Counted from the stretch's first letter, positions 29,450 through 42,051 are shown. The stretch is DNA of 42,435 bases from an uncultured Pelagibacteraceae bacterium (GCA_902614835.1 CACMMU010000007.1:1-42435); one strand, 5' to 3'. Numbers and translations are program-made. Notes: generated from the letters alone by a model not told the origin.

Positions 29450-32400
29450 CTATTTTTGGACTGGCGTCTCTTCTGTTTTATTTTGAATCTCTTGTTTTTG
29501 AAGTTCAGCTAATCTTAATTTATCTTGCTCTTTTGCTTCATTATCAAGAGCATTTTTTGCAAATCCAGTTCCGGCAGGTATTAGTCTTCCGACAATTACA
29601 TTTTCTTTTAATCCTTCAAGATTATCTATTTTTCCTTTAATTGCAGCGTCAGTCAAAACTCTTGTGGTTTCTTGGAAAGATGCAGCAGATATAAATGAGT
29701 TTGTTTGCAAGGATGCTTTTGTAATACCTAATAAAATTCTTTCGCCCTTTGCAGGTTTTTTGTTTTTACCAATTAGATCAGAATTAATTTTATCAAAATA
29801 AATTCTGTCTACTGTTTCGCCGGTTAAAAGACTGGAGTCCCCAGATGCTTTAATTTCAACCTTTTTTAACATTTGTCTTACTATAGTTTCTATATGCTTG
29901 TCGTTTATTACTACTCCCTGCATTCTATAAACTTCCTGCACTTCGCTAATAAAATATTCCGTTAAAGCCTCGACTCCCAGTATTCTTAAAATATCATGTG
30001 GCGCTGGTGCTCCATCTAGTAAATATTCACCTTTTTTAATTTTTTCTCCTTGATTAAAATTGGTATGTTTACCTTTAGGAATTAAATAGTTAGAACTTTC
30101 ACCTTTATCTGTAACAATTGATATTCTTTGTTTTCCTCTTACCTCTTTTCCGAATTGAATGATTCCATCATTTTCTGCAATTATAGCGCTATCTTTTGGT
30201 CTTCTTGCTTCAAAAAGTTCAGCAACTCTCGGTAAACCACCTGTAATATCTTTTGTCTTTGAAGTTTCTTTAGGAAGTCTTGCAAGAACATCCCCAGCAG
30301 AAATTTTTTGACCGTCCTTTACAGATAAAATTGAATCAGGAACTAAATAATATCTGGCTTCATTTTGGTCAGCTTTTTTTATAACTTCTCCCTCTGAATT
30401 TCTTAAAGTAATTCTAGGTTTTAAATCTGAATTTTTAGATTGAGATTTCCAGTCAATTACAGATTTAACTGATATACCTGTAGCATCGTCTGTTGTCTCA
30501 GCAAGCGATACTCCATCTACAAGATCCATATAATTAACAATTCCACTTGTTTCTGCGATTACTGGAAGCGTGTAAGGATCCCATTCACATATTTTTTTAC
30601 CTTTAGGTATTTTGTCATCTTGTTTAAAAAGAAGTTTAGATCCATACGGAACTTTGTATAAAGCAAGTTGTCTTCCATTATCATCTTCCAAGGAAAGCTG
30701 TGTATTTCTTCCCATAATAATAATGTTATTTTTTGAGTCTTTTATTAAATTTTTATTTGAAATCTTTAGAACTCCCTCAGTTGCTGAAACAACAGAAGAC
30801 TGTTCTTTAATTTGAGCTGTACCTCCAACGTGAAAGGTCCTCATAGTCAATTGAGTTCCCGGTTCTCCAATTGACTGTGCTGCTATCATTCCTATAGCTT
30901 CACCGATACTTACTAATTTTCCTCTGGACAAATCTCTTCCATAACATATTGCACAAACTCCTTTTTTTGAACCACAGGTAATTACAGAGTAAACTTTTAT
31001 AGACTTAACTCCTGCTGCATCAATTTTTTCACATATATTCTCATCAATCATTTCTTTTTCTTTAATTATTAAGTCTCCAGTTAATGGATTTTTAACATTT
31101 TCTGCAGATACTCGACCAAGAACTCTCTCTGACAAACTGACCAGCACATTACCACCTTCTATAATTTCTGAAACTGTTATTGAAGATCTTGATTTTGGAT
31201 CACACTCATGTTTTGTTACTTGTAAGTCCTGAGCAACATCACAAAGTCTTCTTGTTAAGTAACCTGAGTTAGCTGTTTTGAGTGCTGTATCAGCTAATCC
31301 TTTTCTGGCACCATGGGTTGAATTAAAATATTCTAAAACAGATAAACCCTCTTTAAAGTTTGAAATTATAGGTGTTTCTATAATCTCCCCGGATGGTTTT
31401 GCTATCAGGCCTCTCATTCCCGCTAACTGTTTCATCTGAGCTGGAGAGCCTCTTGCACCAGAGTCCGCCATCATAAAAACTGAATTTGTCTCAATTCTAC
31501 CATCAGGATATGTTTTTTCAGCAGAAGAAATTTCTTTCATCATCTCATTAGCTATCGAGTCTGTACACTTAGACCATATATCAACTACTTTATTATATTT
31601 TTCCCCTCTTGTTATAAAACCATCTTGATATTGTTTTTCGTAATCCTCTATTAATTTTTTTGTATCATTAACTAATTTTTCTTTTGTCTTAGGTATGATT
31701 AGGTCATTCTTGCCAAAAGATATTCCTGCTTTAAAAGCGTGTTTGAAACCTAAGTCTTTGATTTTGTCACAGAAAAGTACAGTCTCTTTTTGACCGCAAT
31801 ATCTATAAACAAGATCAATTATTTCGGATACAGCTTTTTTGTTCAAAACTCTATTTGTTAATGAAAACTTTATTTTGGGATGTTTTGGTAGGGTTTCAGC
31901 CAATAAAAATCTTCCAGCTGTACTTTTATATTTTTCTTTAATTTCATTTCCATCTTTACCAATTGTTGTAAATTGAGAAATAATCTTTGAGTGAATACTT
32001 ATATTATTATTATCAAGTGCATTAACAATTTCGTCAACATTAGAGAATATTCCTACGGGCTTAGATTCTAAATCATCCTTGGATTGTGACAAATAGTAGA
32101 TTCCTAATACAATATCTTGGCTGGGAACTATTATTGGCTTGCCGTTTGATGGGCTTAAGATATTGTTGGTTGACATCATTAAAACTCTTGCTTCTAGCTG
32201 GGCTTCTAAGCTTAATGGTATGTGAACTGCCATTTGATCTCCATCGAAATCAGCGTTAAAAGCTGCACAAACTAATGGGTGAAGTTCGATTGCATTTCCT
32301 TCAATCAATTTTGCTTCGAAAGCCTGCACACCCAATCTATGTAAGGTTGGGGCCCTATTAAGTAAAATAGGATGTTCTCTTATAATGTGTTCTAATGCAT

Positions 32401-33634
32401 CCCAAACTTCTGGTTTTTGTTTTTCAACTATTTTTTTAGCTTGTTTTATAGTTGTAGCTAGACCCAACTTTGCTAAACGAGCATATAAAAAAGGTTTGAA
32501 AAGTTCTAGAGCCATTTTTTTTGGCAAACCACATTGGTGAAGTTTTAATTCTGGACCAACGACTATTACTGATCTTCCAGAGTAATCAACTCTTTTGCCT
32601 AAAAGGTTTTGTCTAAATCTACCTTGTTTACCCTTAAGCATTTCTGCTAATGATTTTAGAGGTCTTTTTCCAGTTCCGGTTATAACTCTACCCCGTCTTC
32701 CATTGTCAAAAAGTGCATCAACTGACTCTTGAAGCATTCTTTTTTCATTTCTTACAATTATATCTGGAGCCTTCAAATCCATTAGTCTTTTTAATCTATT
32801 ATTCCTATTAATAACTCTTCTATACAAATCATTAAGATCTGAGGTAGCAAACCTTCCGCCATCTAGAGGAACTAAAGGTCTTAATTCAGGTGGGATTACT
32901 GGCACAGTAGTTAAAATCATATCCTCAGGTTTGTTTCCAGAATCAATAAATGACTCTATTAGCTTTAACCTTTTTAAAGTTCTCTCTTCTGTTACTTTGG
33001 ACTTAATTTCCTTTAAAGATTCTCTTAATCTATCTCTTTCTTTTTTTAAATCCATTCCTATAAGGATTTCTCTTACAGCTTCAGCTCCTATACCGGCAGT
33101 AAATCCGTCTTCTCCATATTTTTCCTGCGCTTTAATATATTCTTCCTCGGTTAAAAGCTGTCCCTTTTTTAATTCTGTAAGTGCTGGTTCAATAACTATA
33201 AAACTTTCAAAATACAAAACTTTTTCAACATCTTTTAATTTCATGTCGATCGATAATGAGATCCTGCTAGGAAGAGATTTTAAAAACCAGATATGGGCCA
33301 CTGGAGATGCTAAATCAATATGTCCCATTCTCTCTCTTCTAACTTTAGACTTAGTTACTTCAACTCCGCATTTTTCACATACAATCCCACGGAATTTCAT
33401 TCTCTTGTATTTTCCGCACAGACATTCATAATCTTTGACCGGGCCAAAAATTCTAGCACAAAACAAACCATCTTTTTCTGGTCTAAAAGTTCTGTAGTTT
33501 ATAGTTTCAGGTTTTTTTATCTCTCCCCAAGACCATGATTTAATTTTATCAGGACTAGCAAGAGTAATTTTTAAATATTTAAGTTCTTTTTCTGTAATCT
33601 GAGTTTTTGAAAATTTTTTTATATTAGTTTGCAT
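29450..33634 (-). CDS. rpoC: DNA-directed RNA polymerase subunit beta'
   Basis: 1394 aa; '[24 protein letters not shown]', '[12 protein letters not shown]', '[16 protein letters not shown]'. Confidence 0.99.
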   Translation of the reverse strand: MQTNIKKFSKTQITEKELKYLKITLASPDKIKSWSWGEIKKPETINYRTFRPEKDGLFCARIFGPVKDYECLCGKYKRMKFRGIVCEKCGVEVTKSKVRRERMGHIDLASPVAHIWFLKSLPSRISLSIDMKLKDVEKVLYFESFIVIEPALTELKKGQLLTEEEYIKAQEKYGEDGFTAGIGAEAVREILIGMDLKKERDRLRESLKEIKSKVTEERTLKRLKLIESFIDSGNKPEDMILTTVPVIPPELRPLVPLDGGRFATSDLNDLYRRVINRNNRLKRLMDLKAPDIIVRNEKRMLQESVDALFDNGRRGRVITGTGKRPLKSLAEMLKGKQGRFRQNLLGKRVDYSGRSVIVVGPELKLHQCGLPKKMALELFKPFLYARLAKLGLATTIKQAKKIVEKQKPEVWDALEHIIREHPILLNRAPTLHRLGVQAFEAKLIEGNAIELHPLVCAAFNADFDGDQMAVHIPLSLEAQLEARVLMMSTNNILSPSNGKPIIVPSQDIVLGIYYLSQSKDDLESKPVGIFSNVDEIVNALDNNNISIHSKIISQFTTIGKDGNEIKEKYKSTAGRFLLAETLPKHPKIKFSLTNRVLNKKAVSEIIDLVYRYCGQKETVLFCDKIKDLGFKHAFKAGISFGKNDLIIPKTKEKLVNDTKKLIEDYEKQYQDGFITRGEKYNKVVDIWSKCTDSIANEMMKEISSAEKTYPDGRIETNSVFMMADSGARGSPAQMKQLAGMRGLIAKPSGEIIETPIISNFKEGLSVLEYFNSTHGARKGLADTALKTANSGYLTRRLCDVAQDLQVTKHECDPKSRSSITVSEIIEGGNVLVSLSERVLGRVSAENVKNPLTGDLIIKEKEMIDENICEKIDAAGVKSIKVYSVITCGSKKGVCAICYGRDLSRGKLVSIGEAIGMIAAQSIGEPGTQLTMRTFHVGGTAQIKEQSSVVSATEGVLKISNKNLIKDSKNNIIIMGRNTQLSLEDDNGRQLALYKVPYGSKLLFKQDDKIPKGKKICEWDPYTLPVIAETSGIVNYMDLVDGVSLAETTDDATGISVKSVIDWKSQSKNSDLKPRITLRNSEGEVIKKADQNEARYYLVPDSILSVKDGQKISAGDVLARLPKETSKTKDITGGLPRVAELFEARRPKDSAIIAENDGIIQFGKEVRGKQRISIVTDKGESSNYLIPKGKHTNFNQGEKIKKGEYLLDGAPAPHDILRILGVEALTEYFISEVQEVYRMQGVVINDKHIETIVRQMLKKVEIKASGDSSLLTGETVDRIYFDKINSDLIGKNKKPAKGERILLGITKASLQTNSFISAASFQETTRVLTDAAIKGKIDNLEGLKENVIVGRLIPAGTGFAKNALDNEAKEQDKLRLAELQKQEIQNKTEETPVQK

Positions 33635-33638
33635 AAAT

Positions 33639-36600
33639 TTAGTTTAATTCAATATTTAATCCAAGAGCTCTAATTTCTTTAATTAGAACGTTAAATGACT
33701 CAGGTATACCCGATTCAAAATTATCGTCACCTTTAACAATAGTCTCATAAACTTTTGTTCTTCCAGCAACATCATCTGATTTTACAGTCAGTATTTCCTG
33801 TAATGTGTAAGACGCACCATATGCTTCCAGGGCCCAAACTTCCATCTCTCCGAATCTTTGCCCGCCAGACTGAGCTTTTCCTCCTAGGGGTTGTTGAGTA
33901 ACTAAGCTATAAGGACCAGTAGATCTAGCATGAATTTTATCTTCCACAAGATGATGAAGTTTTAACATGTAAATTATTCCTACAGTAACAGGTCTATCAA
34001 ATTTATGCCCCGTTTTTCCATCCCATAAGTTTGTCTGACCAGTACTTGGTAATTTTGCTGTCTCTAACATTTTAGTAATGTCATTTGTAGAGGCGCCGTC
34101 AAAAACAGGGGTTGCGATAGGTATTCCTTTAGATAAATTGCTACAAAGCTCAACAAAATCTTTTCTTTCTAGATTTTTAATAAAATTTTTATATCCGGTA
34201 TCTCCATATATGGTTTCTAAAGTTTTTCTCAATTCTTTGTCTGAGTCATTTTTTAAATAAGAATTTAATAATGTTTTAACTTTTTCCCCTAATTCGGAAC
34301 AAGACCAGCCTAAGTGTGTTTCTAATATCTGACCTACATTCATACGACTTGGTACGCCAAGAGGATTAAGTACTATATCAACTGGCTTACCATTTTCCAT
34401 GTAAGGCATATCTTCGGTGGGAACAATTTTACTAATAACTCCTTTGTTTCCGTGTCTTCCAGCCATTTTATCTCCAGGCATTAATCTTCTTTTGACTGCT
34501 ACAAAAACTTTTACTACGCTCATGACAGTTGGTAATAAATCATCTCCTTGTCTAATTTTTAAAACTTTATCTTCGAATCTTGATTGAATATCTTTGTGTG
34601 CGTCTTCAAATTGATTTTGTATCTGTTCTACTTTTTTATTCGTGCCCTCATTTTCAAATTTAAACTTTAGACAATCACGTACACTTAGTTGAATTAGTTC
34701 TTCTTTGTTAAGAAGGTCTCCGGGTTTATACTTTTTAAAACTTTTAGATAATTTTTCCTTACCAATAAATTCGATTAATCTTTGCTTAATATTTCTTTCT
34801 AAAATTTCTTCCTCTACTTGTTTATCTTCTTGAACAGACTCTATCTCTGATCTTTCAATTGCTATAGCTCTCTCATCTTTTTCTACGCCATGCCTATTAA
34901 AAATTCTCACATCTACTATTACACCAGAACTTCCAGGAGGCATTTTTAGTGAAGAGTCTCTTACATCAGTTGCTTTTTCACCAAATATAGATCTTAAAAG
35001 CTTTTCTTCAGGACTTGATGCTGTTTCACCCTTTGGAGTAACTTTTCCAACTAAAATATCACCTGGTTTAACCTCAGCTCCAACGTAAACTATTCCTGAT
35101 TCATCAAGATTTTTTAAGCTTTCTTCACTAACATTTGGGATATCTCTTGTTATTTCCTCAGTCCCTAATTTTGTATCTCTTGCCATTAATTCATGTTCTT
35201 CGATATGAATTGATGTAAACACATCATCTGTTACACATCTTTCAGATATTAAAATTGAATCTTCAAAATTGTAGCCCTGCCAAGGCATAAATGCTACTGT
35301 CACATTTTTACCAAGAGCAAGTTCGCCTAGTTTTGTTGCTGGACCATCTGCTATAATATCTCCATGTTTGATTACATCGCCAACTTTTACTAATGGTTTC
35401 TGATTTATACAGGTATTTTGATTTGATCTTTGAAATTTAAGCAGGTTATAAATATCAACACCTGATTTTGAAAGGTCTTTTTCCTCTGTTGCTTTAACAA
35501 CTATTCTTTTTCCATCAATTTTATCAACAACACCATTACGTTTAGCAACTATTGTTACGCCTGAATCTAAAGCTACATCGCCTTCTATACCAGTTCCAAC
35601 AAGTGGTGACTCTGGTTTAAGGAGTGGAACTGCTTGTCTCATCATATTAGAGCCCATTAATGCTCTATTAGCATCATCATTTTCAAGGAATGGTATTAAT
35701 GAGGCAGCTACTGACACCAATTGTTTTGGAGAAACATCGATATAGTCAATATTTTCTCTTCTAGACAAAACAAAATTCAAACCTTTTCTGCAAGATACAA
35801 GTTCTTCAACGAAACTACCCTCTGAATCGATTACTGAATTAGCTTGTGCAATGGTGTATTTTTCTTCTTCGATTGCTGATAAATATTCAATTTTATTTAA
35901 AATTTTTCCACTAGATACTTTTTTATAGGGGCTTTCAATAAATCCATATCTATTTACTTTAGAATATGTTGCTAAGCTATTTATTAATCCTATGTTTGGT
36001 CCCTCAGGAGTTTCTATAGGGCAAATCCTGCCGTAGTGTGTTGGATGAACATCTCTAACCTCAAAACCTGCTCTCTCTCTAGTTAATCCACCTGGACCTA
36101 ATGCTGATACTCTTCTTTTATGTGTAATTTCTGATAATGGATTTGTTTGATCCATAAATTGTGACAGTTGTGATGTTCCAAAAAAATCTTTAAAAGAAGT
36201 TGTTATTGGTTTTGCATTTACTAAATCCTGTGGCATTGCAGACTCAATTTCTAATAATGTAGACATCTTTTCTTTTATGGTTCTTTCCATACGTAAAAGA
36301 CCTATTCTAAATTGATTTTCAACTAGTTCTCCTACAGATCTAACCCTTCTGTTTCCAAGGTGGTCGATATCATCTACCTCTCCTTTTCCGTCTCTTAAAT
36401 TAAGCATAAATTTTATTATTGCGATGATGTCTTCCTTATTAAGGATTCTAGTTGTATCTGGTGTTTTTAAATCTAATTTAGCGTTAAGTTTTACTCTGCC
36501 CACATCAGAAAGATCATATCTTTCTTTAGTGAAATATAAATTTTTAAAAACCTCTTCAGCGACTTCAGGAGTAGGAGGTTCTCCTGGTCTTAATACTTTG

Positions 36601-37736
36601 TAAATATCATTTAAAGCCTCTTCTTTTGTATTGTTTTTATCTACTTTTATAGTTTCAAATATGTATGGTCCTCTCATAATTGGATCGAGGTTTGCTAGAT
36701 TGAGAGAATATATTTCGGACTGTAAAATTTTATCTAATGATTCTTTTGTAACATTAAAACCAGATTTGAGAATAACTTCTCCTTTTTTATCCTTAACATC
36801 TGTTTTTGTATATTTACCTATAATTTCATCAGCAGAAACTATTATTTGTTTTAAATTTTTTTCCTTAAGTTTATTTGCCAATACGAGATTTAATTTTTGT
36901 CCCTTTTGTAGAACTTTTTTATTATTATTTTTATCGATAAGATCAAAAAGAAGCTTAATAGGTCTTTTATAATTTTCAGGATCAAAATTGGTAAACCAAG
37001 ATTTAGTTTTTACATCATATTCATATTTGCTATATTCATAAAATGTCTCAAGAATTTTCTCTCTTGGAAAACTTAGTGCATAAAGCAATGTTGTGATTGG
37101 TAGCTTTTTTTTTCTATCTATTCTAAAATATAATAAGTCTTTAGGATCGAATTCAAAGTCTAACCATGAACCTCTTCCTGGAATAATTCTGCAATTAAAT
37201 AAAAGCTTTCCACTTGCATGGGTCTTTCCTTTGTCATGATCAAAGAAAACCCCCGGGCTTCTATGCATTTGATTTACTACTACTCTTTCAACTCCATTAA
37301 CAACAAAAGTTCCGCTTGGTGTCATCAATGGCAAATCACCCATGAAAACTTCTTGTTCTTTAGCAGATAATATTTGTTTCGTATTATTTTCTTGATCTAT
37401 ATCGAAAACAACTAATCTTAAATTAGCCTTGAGTGCTGCTGAATAAGTTAAACTTCTCTGTCTACATTCTGTTACATCAAATTTAGGTTTCGATAAGTTA
37501 TAAGATATAAATTCTAAAGATGATTTTTCAGAGGCATCATTTATTGGAAAAACACTTTTAAAAACTCTTTGAAGTCCTTTTTCAAGGCTATCGTTTTTAT
37601 AATTTTTACTTTTGGATTCAAGAAATTCGCTGTAAGAATTTTTTTGGACTTCGATAAGGTTAGGTATTGACAAACTCTCCTTAAGTTTGCCAAAGTTTTT
37701 CCTAATACTTTTTCTTTCAGTAAAAGATAATTCCAT
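33639..37736 (-). CDS. rpoB: DNA-directed RNA polymerase subunit beta
   Basis: 1365 aa; '[68 protein letters not shown]'. Confidence 0.99.
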   Translation of the reverse strand: MELSFTERKSIRKNFGKLKESLSIPNLIEVQKNSYSEFLESKSKNYKNDSLEKGLQRVFKSVFPINDASEKSSLEFISYNLSKPKFDVTECRQRSLTYSAALKANLRLVVFDIDQENNTKQILSAKEQEVFMGDLPLMTPSGTFVVNGVERVVVNQMHRSPGVFFDHDKGKTHASGKLLFNCRIIPGRGSWLDFEFDPKDLLYFRIDRKKKLPITTLLYALSFPREKILETFYEYSKYEYDVKTKSWFTNFDPENYKRPIKLLFDLIDKNNNKKVLQKGQKLNLVLANKLKEKNLKQIIVSADEIIGKYTKTDVKDKKGEVILKSGFNVTKESLDKILQSEIYSLNLANLDPIMRGPYIFETIKVDKNNTKEEALNDIYKVLRPGEPPTPEVAEEVFKNLYFTKERYDLSDVGRVKLNAKLDLKTPDTTRILNKEDIIAIIKFMLNLRDGKGEVDDIDHLGNRRVRSVGELVENQFRIGLLRMERTIKEKMSTLLEIESAMPQDLVNAKPITTSFKDFFGTSQLSQFMDQTNPLSEITHKRRVSALGPGGLTRERAGFEVRDVHPTHYGRICPIETPEGPNIGLINSLATYSKVNRYGFIESPYKKVSSGKILNKIEYLSAIEEEKYTIAQANSVIDSEGSFVEELVSCRKGLNFVLSRRENIDYIDVSPKQLVSVAASLIPFLENDDANRALMGSNMMRQAVPLLKPESPLVGTGIEGDVALDSGVTIVAKRNGVVDKIDGKRIVVKATEEKDLSKSGVDIYNLLKFQRSNQNTCINQKPLVKVGDVIKHGDIIADGPATKLGELALGKNVTVAFMPWQGYNFEDSILISERCVTDDVFTSIHIEEHELMARDTKLGTEEITRDIPNVSEESLKNLDESGIVYVGAEVKPGDILVGKVTPKGETASSPEEKLLRSIFGEKATDVRDSSLKMPPGSSGVIVDVRIFNRHGVEKDERAIAIERSEIESVQEDKQVEEEILERNIKQRLIEFIGKEKLSKSFKKYKPGDLLNKEELIQLSVRDCLKFKFENEGTNKKVEQIQNQFEDAHKDIQSRFEDKVLKIRQGDDLLPTVMSVVKVFVAVKRRLMPGDKMAGRHGNKGVISKIVPTEDMPYMENGKPVDIVLNPLGVPSRMNVGQILETHLGWSCSELGEKVKTLLNSYLKNDSDKELRKTLETIYGDTGYKNFIKNLERKDFVELCSNLSKGIPIATPVFDGASTNDITKMLETAKLPSTGQTNLWDGKTGHKFDRPVTVGIIYMLKLHHLVEDKIHARSTGPYSLVTQQPLGGKAQSGGQRFGEMEVWALEAYGASYTLQEILTVKSDDVAGRTKVYETIVKGDDNFESGIPESFNVLIKEIRALGLNIELN

Positions 37737-37781
37737 TCAATAAGTCTTATTAACGGGATATAGAACAAAATACTTAGATTG

Positions 37782-38150
37782 TTATTTTAATTCTACTTTT
37801 GCCCCAGCAGCTTCTAATTTTTTCTTAGCTTCTTCAGCGTCTTTTTTTGGAACCCCTTTTTTAACTTCCTTTGGAGCTCCTTCTACTAAATCTTTTGCTT
37901 CCTTAAGTCCTAAGCCAGTAATAGCTCTAACTTCTTTAATTACATTAATTTTTTTATCTCCTGCTGATGCCAAGAAAATTGTAAAATCACTTTTTTCCTC
38001 TGCAGGAGCTGCTCCTCCAGCAGCAGGTGCTGCTGCAACGGGTGCTGCTGCAGTAACTCCCCATTTTTCTTCTAATTGTTTAGATAGTTCAGCTGCTTCA
38101 ACAACAGTTAGTTTTGATAGTTCATCAATGATTTTATTTAGATCTGCCAT
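37782..38150 (-). CDS. rplL: 50S ribosomal protein L7/L12
   Basis: 122 aa; Ala-rich hinge, '[56 protein letters not shown]'. Confidence 0.99.
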   Translation of the reverse strand: MADLNKIIDELSKLTVVEAAELSKQLEEKWGVTAAAPVAAAPAAGGAAPAEEKSDFTIFLASAGDKKINVIKEVRAITGLGLKEAKDLVEGAPKEVKKGVPKKDAEEAKKKLEAAGAKVELK

Positions 38151-38166
38151 TTAAATTAAATTTTGT

Positions 38167-38679
38167 TTAACTTTTTTTACTCTTTGCGTGCGCCAAAATA
38201 GCAATTTTTGAGCCAGGTGCAAGTAAAATACTTAAAATTTTTTGAGCTGGAGCAGATAAAATACCTACTATTTTAGCCCTTGCTTCGTCTAGGGTGGGTA
38301 GTGTGGCAATTTCAGCCACATCTTTAGCCTCTAAAACCTTACCGTCCATAAAACCGGCGACTATTTTTAATTTAGATTCACCTTTTGAATATTTAGCTAA
38401 TATTTTTGCTGACATAATTGGATCTGATGAAATAGCAGCTGCAGTAGGTCCTGTAAAAAATTTTTCTAAATCTTTACATTTAGTTTCTTTTAAAGCTAAC
38501 TTTGTAATTCTATTTTTAGTAACTTTGAAGAAAATTCCACTCTTTCTCATTTCATCTCTAATCTTATCAAGTTGCTTTACATTGAGGCCTTTATAATGGG
38601 CAATCATTACAGCTTCGTTCGAAGAAAAAACTTTCTTCATTTCCTCTACATAATTTTTCTTTTGTTCCTTTGTCATCAT
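38167..38679 (-). CDS. rplJ: 50S ribosomal protein L10
   Basis: 'VMIAHYKGLNVKQLDKIRDEMRKSGIFFKVTKNRITKLAL'. Confidence 0.97.
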   Translation of the reverse strand: MMTKEQKKNYVEEMKKVFSSNEAVMIAHYKGLNVKQLDKIRDEMRKSGIFFKVTKNRITKLALKETKCKDLEKFFTGPTAAAISSDPIMSAKILAKYSKGESKLKIVAGFMDGKVLEAKDVAEIATLPTLDEARAKIVGILSAPAQKILSILLAPGSKIAILAHAKSKKS

Positions 38680-38682
38680 AAT

Positions 38683-39375
38683 TTAAATATCCTTAAAACT
38701 TATTTTTAGTGAGGGGCCCATAGTAGGCGATATATAAATATTTTTAACTATTTCAGAATTAAACATACTAGGTTTATCTTTTTTTAAAGTTTCAAAAAGA
38801 GATTTGAAATTTTCTAATAATTTTTTATCTGTATAATTCTTTCTACCGATAGAGATACCTATGTTTCCATCTTTGTCATTTTTTACTTCTGAAAACTTAT
38901 TCTTAACTTTATCAACTGTAGACACAATATCTTCAGAAACTGTTCCTAGCTTTGGATTGGGCATCAATCCCTTTGGTCCCAAAATTTTTCCTAATTTTGC
39001 CATTTTTGGCATCATATTGGGCGTACATATTAATTTATCGAATTCAATCTTTCCTGATGAAATTTTCTTAATTAAATCATCAGATCCAAAAATTTCAGCA
39101 CCACTTTTTTTGGCTTCTGCAGATTTATTTTCATCACAAAGGACGGCTACTTTGATTTTTTTTCCATTACCATTAGGTAATTCAACAACAGTTCTTAAAC
39201 TATTGTCAGCTCCTTTTATCTTTTTTAAATTTATCTTTAAAGATACGTCAATAGACTCTGATAATTTTGTGTTTGACATTTTTTTTATTTCGGCAATAGC
39301 AGTCTCGAAATTGTTAAACTTTTTATTTTTAACCAATTCTTTAAGAGCTTTGTATCTTTTTGATCTTTTTTTCAT
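38683..39375 (-). CDS. rplA: 50S ribosomal protein L1
   Basis: 'MMPKMAKLGKILGPKGLMPNPKLGTVSEDI'. Confidence 0.98.
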   Translation of the reverse strand: MKKRSKRYKALKELVKNKKFNNFETAIAEIKKMSNTKLSESIDVSLKINLKKIKGADNSLRTVVELPNGNGKKIKVAVLCDENKSAEAKKSGAEIFGSDDLIKKISSGKIEFDKLICTPNMMPKMAKLGKILGPKGLMPNPKLGTVSEDIVSTVDKVKNKFSEVKNDKDGNIGISIGRKNYTDKKLLENFKSLFETLKKDKPSMFNSEIVKNIYISPTMGPSLKISFKDI

Positions 39376-39800
39376 TATTTTTTCACTTCAATACCCATAG
39401 ATCTTGCTGAGCCGCATATAATTTTGGTTGCCTCTTCAAGATCGTGTGCATTTAAATCCTTCATTTTTTCCTTTGCAATATTTTCTGCTTGTTTAATTGT
39501 TATGGATCCAGCTACTATTCTTCCAGGCTCTTGTGAACCGCTTTTTAGTTTGGCTGCCTCTCTAATGTAATGTGAAGCTGGCGGTGTTTTAATAATAAAA
39601 TCAAACTTTTTATCTTTATAAACTGTTATAACGACAGGAACTGGTTTTCCCATTAATGATTTGGTTTTTTCATTAAACGCTTTACAGAATTCCATAATGT
39701 TAATACCCCTTTGACCTAAGGCGGGTCCTACAGGGGGAGCAGGATTAGCCTGTCCTCCTTTAATTTGTAGTTTAACGTATCCAGTAATTTCTTTTGGCAT
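39375..39800 (-). CDS. rplK: 50S ribosomal protein L11
   Basis: '[39 protein letters not shown]'. Confidence 0.99.
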   Translation of the reverse strand: MPKEITGYVKLQIKGGQANPAPPVGPALGQRGINIMEFCKAFNEKTKSLMGKPVPVVITVYKDKKFDFIIKTPPASHYIREAAKLKSGSQEPGRIVAGSITIKQAENIAKEKMKDLNAHDLEEATKIICGSARSMGIEVKK

Positions 39801-40325
39801 CTAATTTTTCTCCACTTCGTTAAAAGCAAGATCTACAGGAGTAGGTCTTCCAAAAATTGAAACTGAAACTTTAAGTCTAGATTTTTCTTCATTTACCTCT
39901 TCTACTAATCCGGTGAATGATGCAAAAGGTCCATCGCAAACTTTAACTTTTTCGCCTATTTCAAAAGTAATTCCAGACGATGGGCTATCTTTTGAAGAGT
40001 TTGCTTGATCAATAATTTGTTTAATTTGAGTTTCTGAAACAGGTATTGGTTTGCCCTCTGGGCCAAGAAATCCACTAACTTTTTGTATGTTTTTTATCTT
40101 ATGATAAATTTGTTTATTTAGATCTAATTTAACAAGAACGTAACCCGGGAAGTATTTTTTTTGTTTTTGTTTTCTCTTACCTTGCTTTACTTCTGTAATT
40201 TTGTGTGTTGGTACTAATATTTCTCCTAGATTTGCATCTAAAGAATTTTTGGACATAACATCCTTAATATTTTCAGCTACTTTATTTTCAAATCCTGAAT
40301 AAGCTTGTACAATATACCAGTTCAT
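39801..40325 (-). CDS. nusG: Transcription termination/antitermination protein NusG
   Basis: 'MNWYIVQAYSGFENKVAENI...KQKQKKYFPGYVLVKLDL...VKVCDGPFASFTGLVEEV'. Confidence 0.98.
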   Translation of the reverse strand: MNWYIVQAYSGFENKVAENIKDVMSKNSLDANLGEILVPTHKITEVKQGKRKQKQKKYFPGYVLVKLDLNKQIYHKIKNIQKVSGFLGPEGKPIPVSETQIKQIIDQANSSKDSPSSGITFEIGEKVKVCDGPFASFTGLVEEVNEEKSRLKVSVSIFGRPTPVDLAFNEVEKN

Positions 40326-40517
40326 TTAAATCCCAATTGATAATACAATATTTAGAAAAAACTTAAGAATTTGATCTAGAAGAAGAAAAAAAACTGCTGC
40401 TAAACTAGCTAAAACAAAAACCATTACAGAGCCTGTAACAGTATCTTTTTTTGTCGGCCAAGTTATTTTAAATGCCTCTTGTTTTACTTCCTGCAAAAAT
40501 CTTAGTGGGTTTTTCAT
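40326..40517 (-). CDS. secE: Preprotein translocase subunit SecE
   Basis: 'MKNPLRFLQEVKQEAFKITWPTKKDTVTGSVMVFVLASLAAVFFLLLDQILKFFLN'; start trimmed to 40517 because the ORF-track extension runs into tRNA-Trp. Confidence 0.95.
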   Translation of the reverse strand: MKNPLRFLQEVKQEAFKITWPTKKDTVTGSVMVFVLASLAAVFFLLLDQILKFFLNIVLSIGI

Positions 40518-40532
40518 ATTTTTCAACTTCTT

Positions 40533-40608
40533 TGGCAGGAGCGGAGGGAATCGAACCCCCAACCTCCGGTTTTGGAGACCGGCGCTCTACCAATTGAGCT
40601 ACACTCCT
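40533..40608 (-). tRNA. tRNA-Trp (CCA anticodon)
   Basis: AGGAGTGTAGCTCAATTGGTAGAGCGCCGGTCTCCAAAACCGGAGGTTGGGGGTTCGATTCCCTCCGCTCCTGCCA; cloverleaf arms, anticodon CCA, encoded 3' CCA. Confidence 0.97.
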
Positions 40609-40614
40609 AGTAGC

Positions 40615-41808
40615 TTACTTAATTATTTTGGTTACCACTCCAGCACCAACTGTTTTACCGCCTTCCCTAATAGCAAAATTAAGTTTTTCGCTCATAGCTA
40701 TTGGAGTGATAAGCTTAACATTAAATTTTGCATCGTCTCCAGGCATAATCATTTCAGTCCCAGATGGTAAAGTCACTTCTCCTGTAACATCTGTTGTTCT
40801 AAAATAAAATTGTGGTCTATATTTTGTAAAGAAAGGAGTGTGTCTTCCACCTTCTTCTTTTTTCAAAACATAAGCCTGACATTCAAATTCTGTGTGAGGT
40901 TGGACGGAACCAGGTTTAGCAAGAACTTGTCCTCTCTCTATGTCGGTTCTCTCTACTCCTCTTAGTAACGCCCCTATGTTGTCCCCAGCTTCACCTGTGT
41001 CTAAGATTTTTCTAAACATCTCAACACCTGTGATAACAGTTTTTTTAGTTTCTTTTATACCAACAATTTCTAGTTCCTCTCCAGTTTTAACCACACCTTG
41101 TTCTACTCTTCCTGTAGCAACTGTTCCTCGACCAGAAATAGAAAAAACATCCTCGACAGGCATTAGAAAAGGTTTATCTTTAGGTCTAGAAGGCTGTGGA
41201 ATAGTTTCATCAATAGCTTTCATAAGTTCCATAATTGCATTTTTGCCAGTTGCTTCGTCTTTTCCTTCAACTGCGTTTAATGCTGAACCTTTAACTATTG
41301 GAATTTTATCTCCGGGAAACTTGTAAGAGGTTAATAGTTCTCTGATTTCTGTTTCTACTAATTCTAAAAGTTCCTTGTCTTTTACTTGATCAATTTTATT
41401 CAAGAAAACAACAATGGCAGGTACTCCAACTTGTCTAGCTAAAAGAATGTGCTCTCTAGTTTGAGGCATTGGTCCATCAGCTGCATTTACAACTAAAATT
41501 GCTCCATCCATTTGTGCTGCACCAGTAATCATGTTTTTAACATAGTCAGCGTGACCAGGACAGTCTACATGAGCGTAATGTCTTTTATCAGTTTCATATT
41601 CAACGTGTGCTGTTGAAATCGTAATTCCACGTTCCTTTTCTTCCGGGGCTTTATCTATTTGATCATAAGCAATAAATTCTGCTCCACCTTTTTCAGCTAA
41701 AACTTTAGTAATAGCTGCTGTCAAAGTTGTTTTACCGTGGTCTACGTGTCCTATTGTACCTATGTTACAATGAGGTTTGTTTCTTTCAAATTTTTTCTTG
41801 TCTGCCAT
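40615..41808 (-). CDS. tuf: Elongation factor Tu
   Basis: 397 aa; '[25 protein letters not shown]', '[15 protein letters not shown]', '[28 protein letters not shown]'. Confidence 0.99.
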   Translation of the reverse strand: MADKKKFERNKPHCNIGTIGHVDHGKTTLTAAITKVLAEKGGAEFIAYDQIDKAPEEKERGITISTAHVEYETDKRHYAHVDCPGHADYVKNMITGAAQMDGAILVVNAADGPMPQTREHILLARQVGVPAIVVFLNKIDQVKDKELLELVETEIRELLTSYKFPGDKIPIVKGSALNAVEGKDEATGKNAIMELMKAIDETIPQPSRPKDKPFLMPVEDVFSISGRGTVATGRVEQGVVKTGEELEIVGIKETKKTVITGVEMFRKILDTGEAGDNIGALLRGVERTDIERGQVLAKPGSVQPHTEFECQAYVLKKEEGGRHTPFFTKYRPQFYFRTTDVTGEVTLPSGTEMIMPGDDAKFNVKLITPIAMSEKLNFAIREGGKTVGAGVVTKIIK

Positions 41809-41845
41809 TTTTTCCTCTTCTTTATATATAATTTTAAACTTTATT

Positions 41846-41919
41846 TGGAGCGGATGAGGAGAATCGAACTCCTAGCATCAGATTGGAAATCTGAGGTATT
41901 ACCATTATACGACACCCGC
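41846..41919 (-). tRNA. tRNA-Gly (TCC anticodon)
   Basis: GCGGGTGTCGTATAATGGTAATACCTCAGATTTCCAATCTGATGCTAGGAGTTCGATTCTCCTCATCCGCTCCA; anticodon loop TTTCCAA, encoded CCA. Confidence 0.97.
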
Positions 41920-41965
41920 ACAATCCAAACTTTTTCGCCCTCTATTATAAAACACTTCTTAAGTT

Positions 41966-42051
41966 TGGTGGAGGGGGAAAGATTCGAACTTTCGAAGACC
42001 GAAGTCAACGGGTTTACAGCCCGCCCCATTTGACCGCTTTGGTACCCCTCC
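41966..42051 (-). tRNA. tRNA-Tyr (GTA anticodon)
   Basis: GGAGGGGTACCAAAGCGGTCAAATGGGGCGGGCTGTAAACCCGTTGACTTCGGTCTTCGAAAGTTCGAATCTTTCCCCCTCCACCA; long variable arm, anticodon loop CTGTAAA, encoded CCA. Confidence 0.97.

Noticed and set aside
32931-33431. 166-aa plus-strand ORF antisense to rpoC
   Set aside because: Lies wholly within rpoC on the opposite strand; no recognisable motifs; codon-bias artefact.
37970-38060. GC-rich Ala repeat tract in rplL
   Set aside because: This is the normal Ala-rich hinge of L7/L12.
38861-39400. 179-aa plus-strand ORF antisense to rplA
   Set aside because: Fully overlaps a confidently identified ribosomal protein gene; hydrophobic/F-rich translation is typical of antisense frames of lysine-rich AT-rich genes.
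40518-40562. N-terminal extension of the secE ORF (MGVRFPPLLPKKLKN)
   Set aside because: Its first part is the tRNA-Trp 3' half translated; the true start is most likely the internal ATG at 40517.
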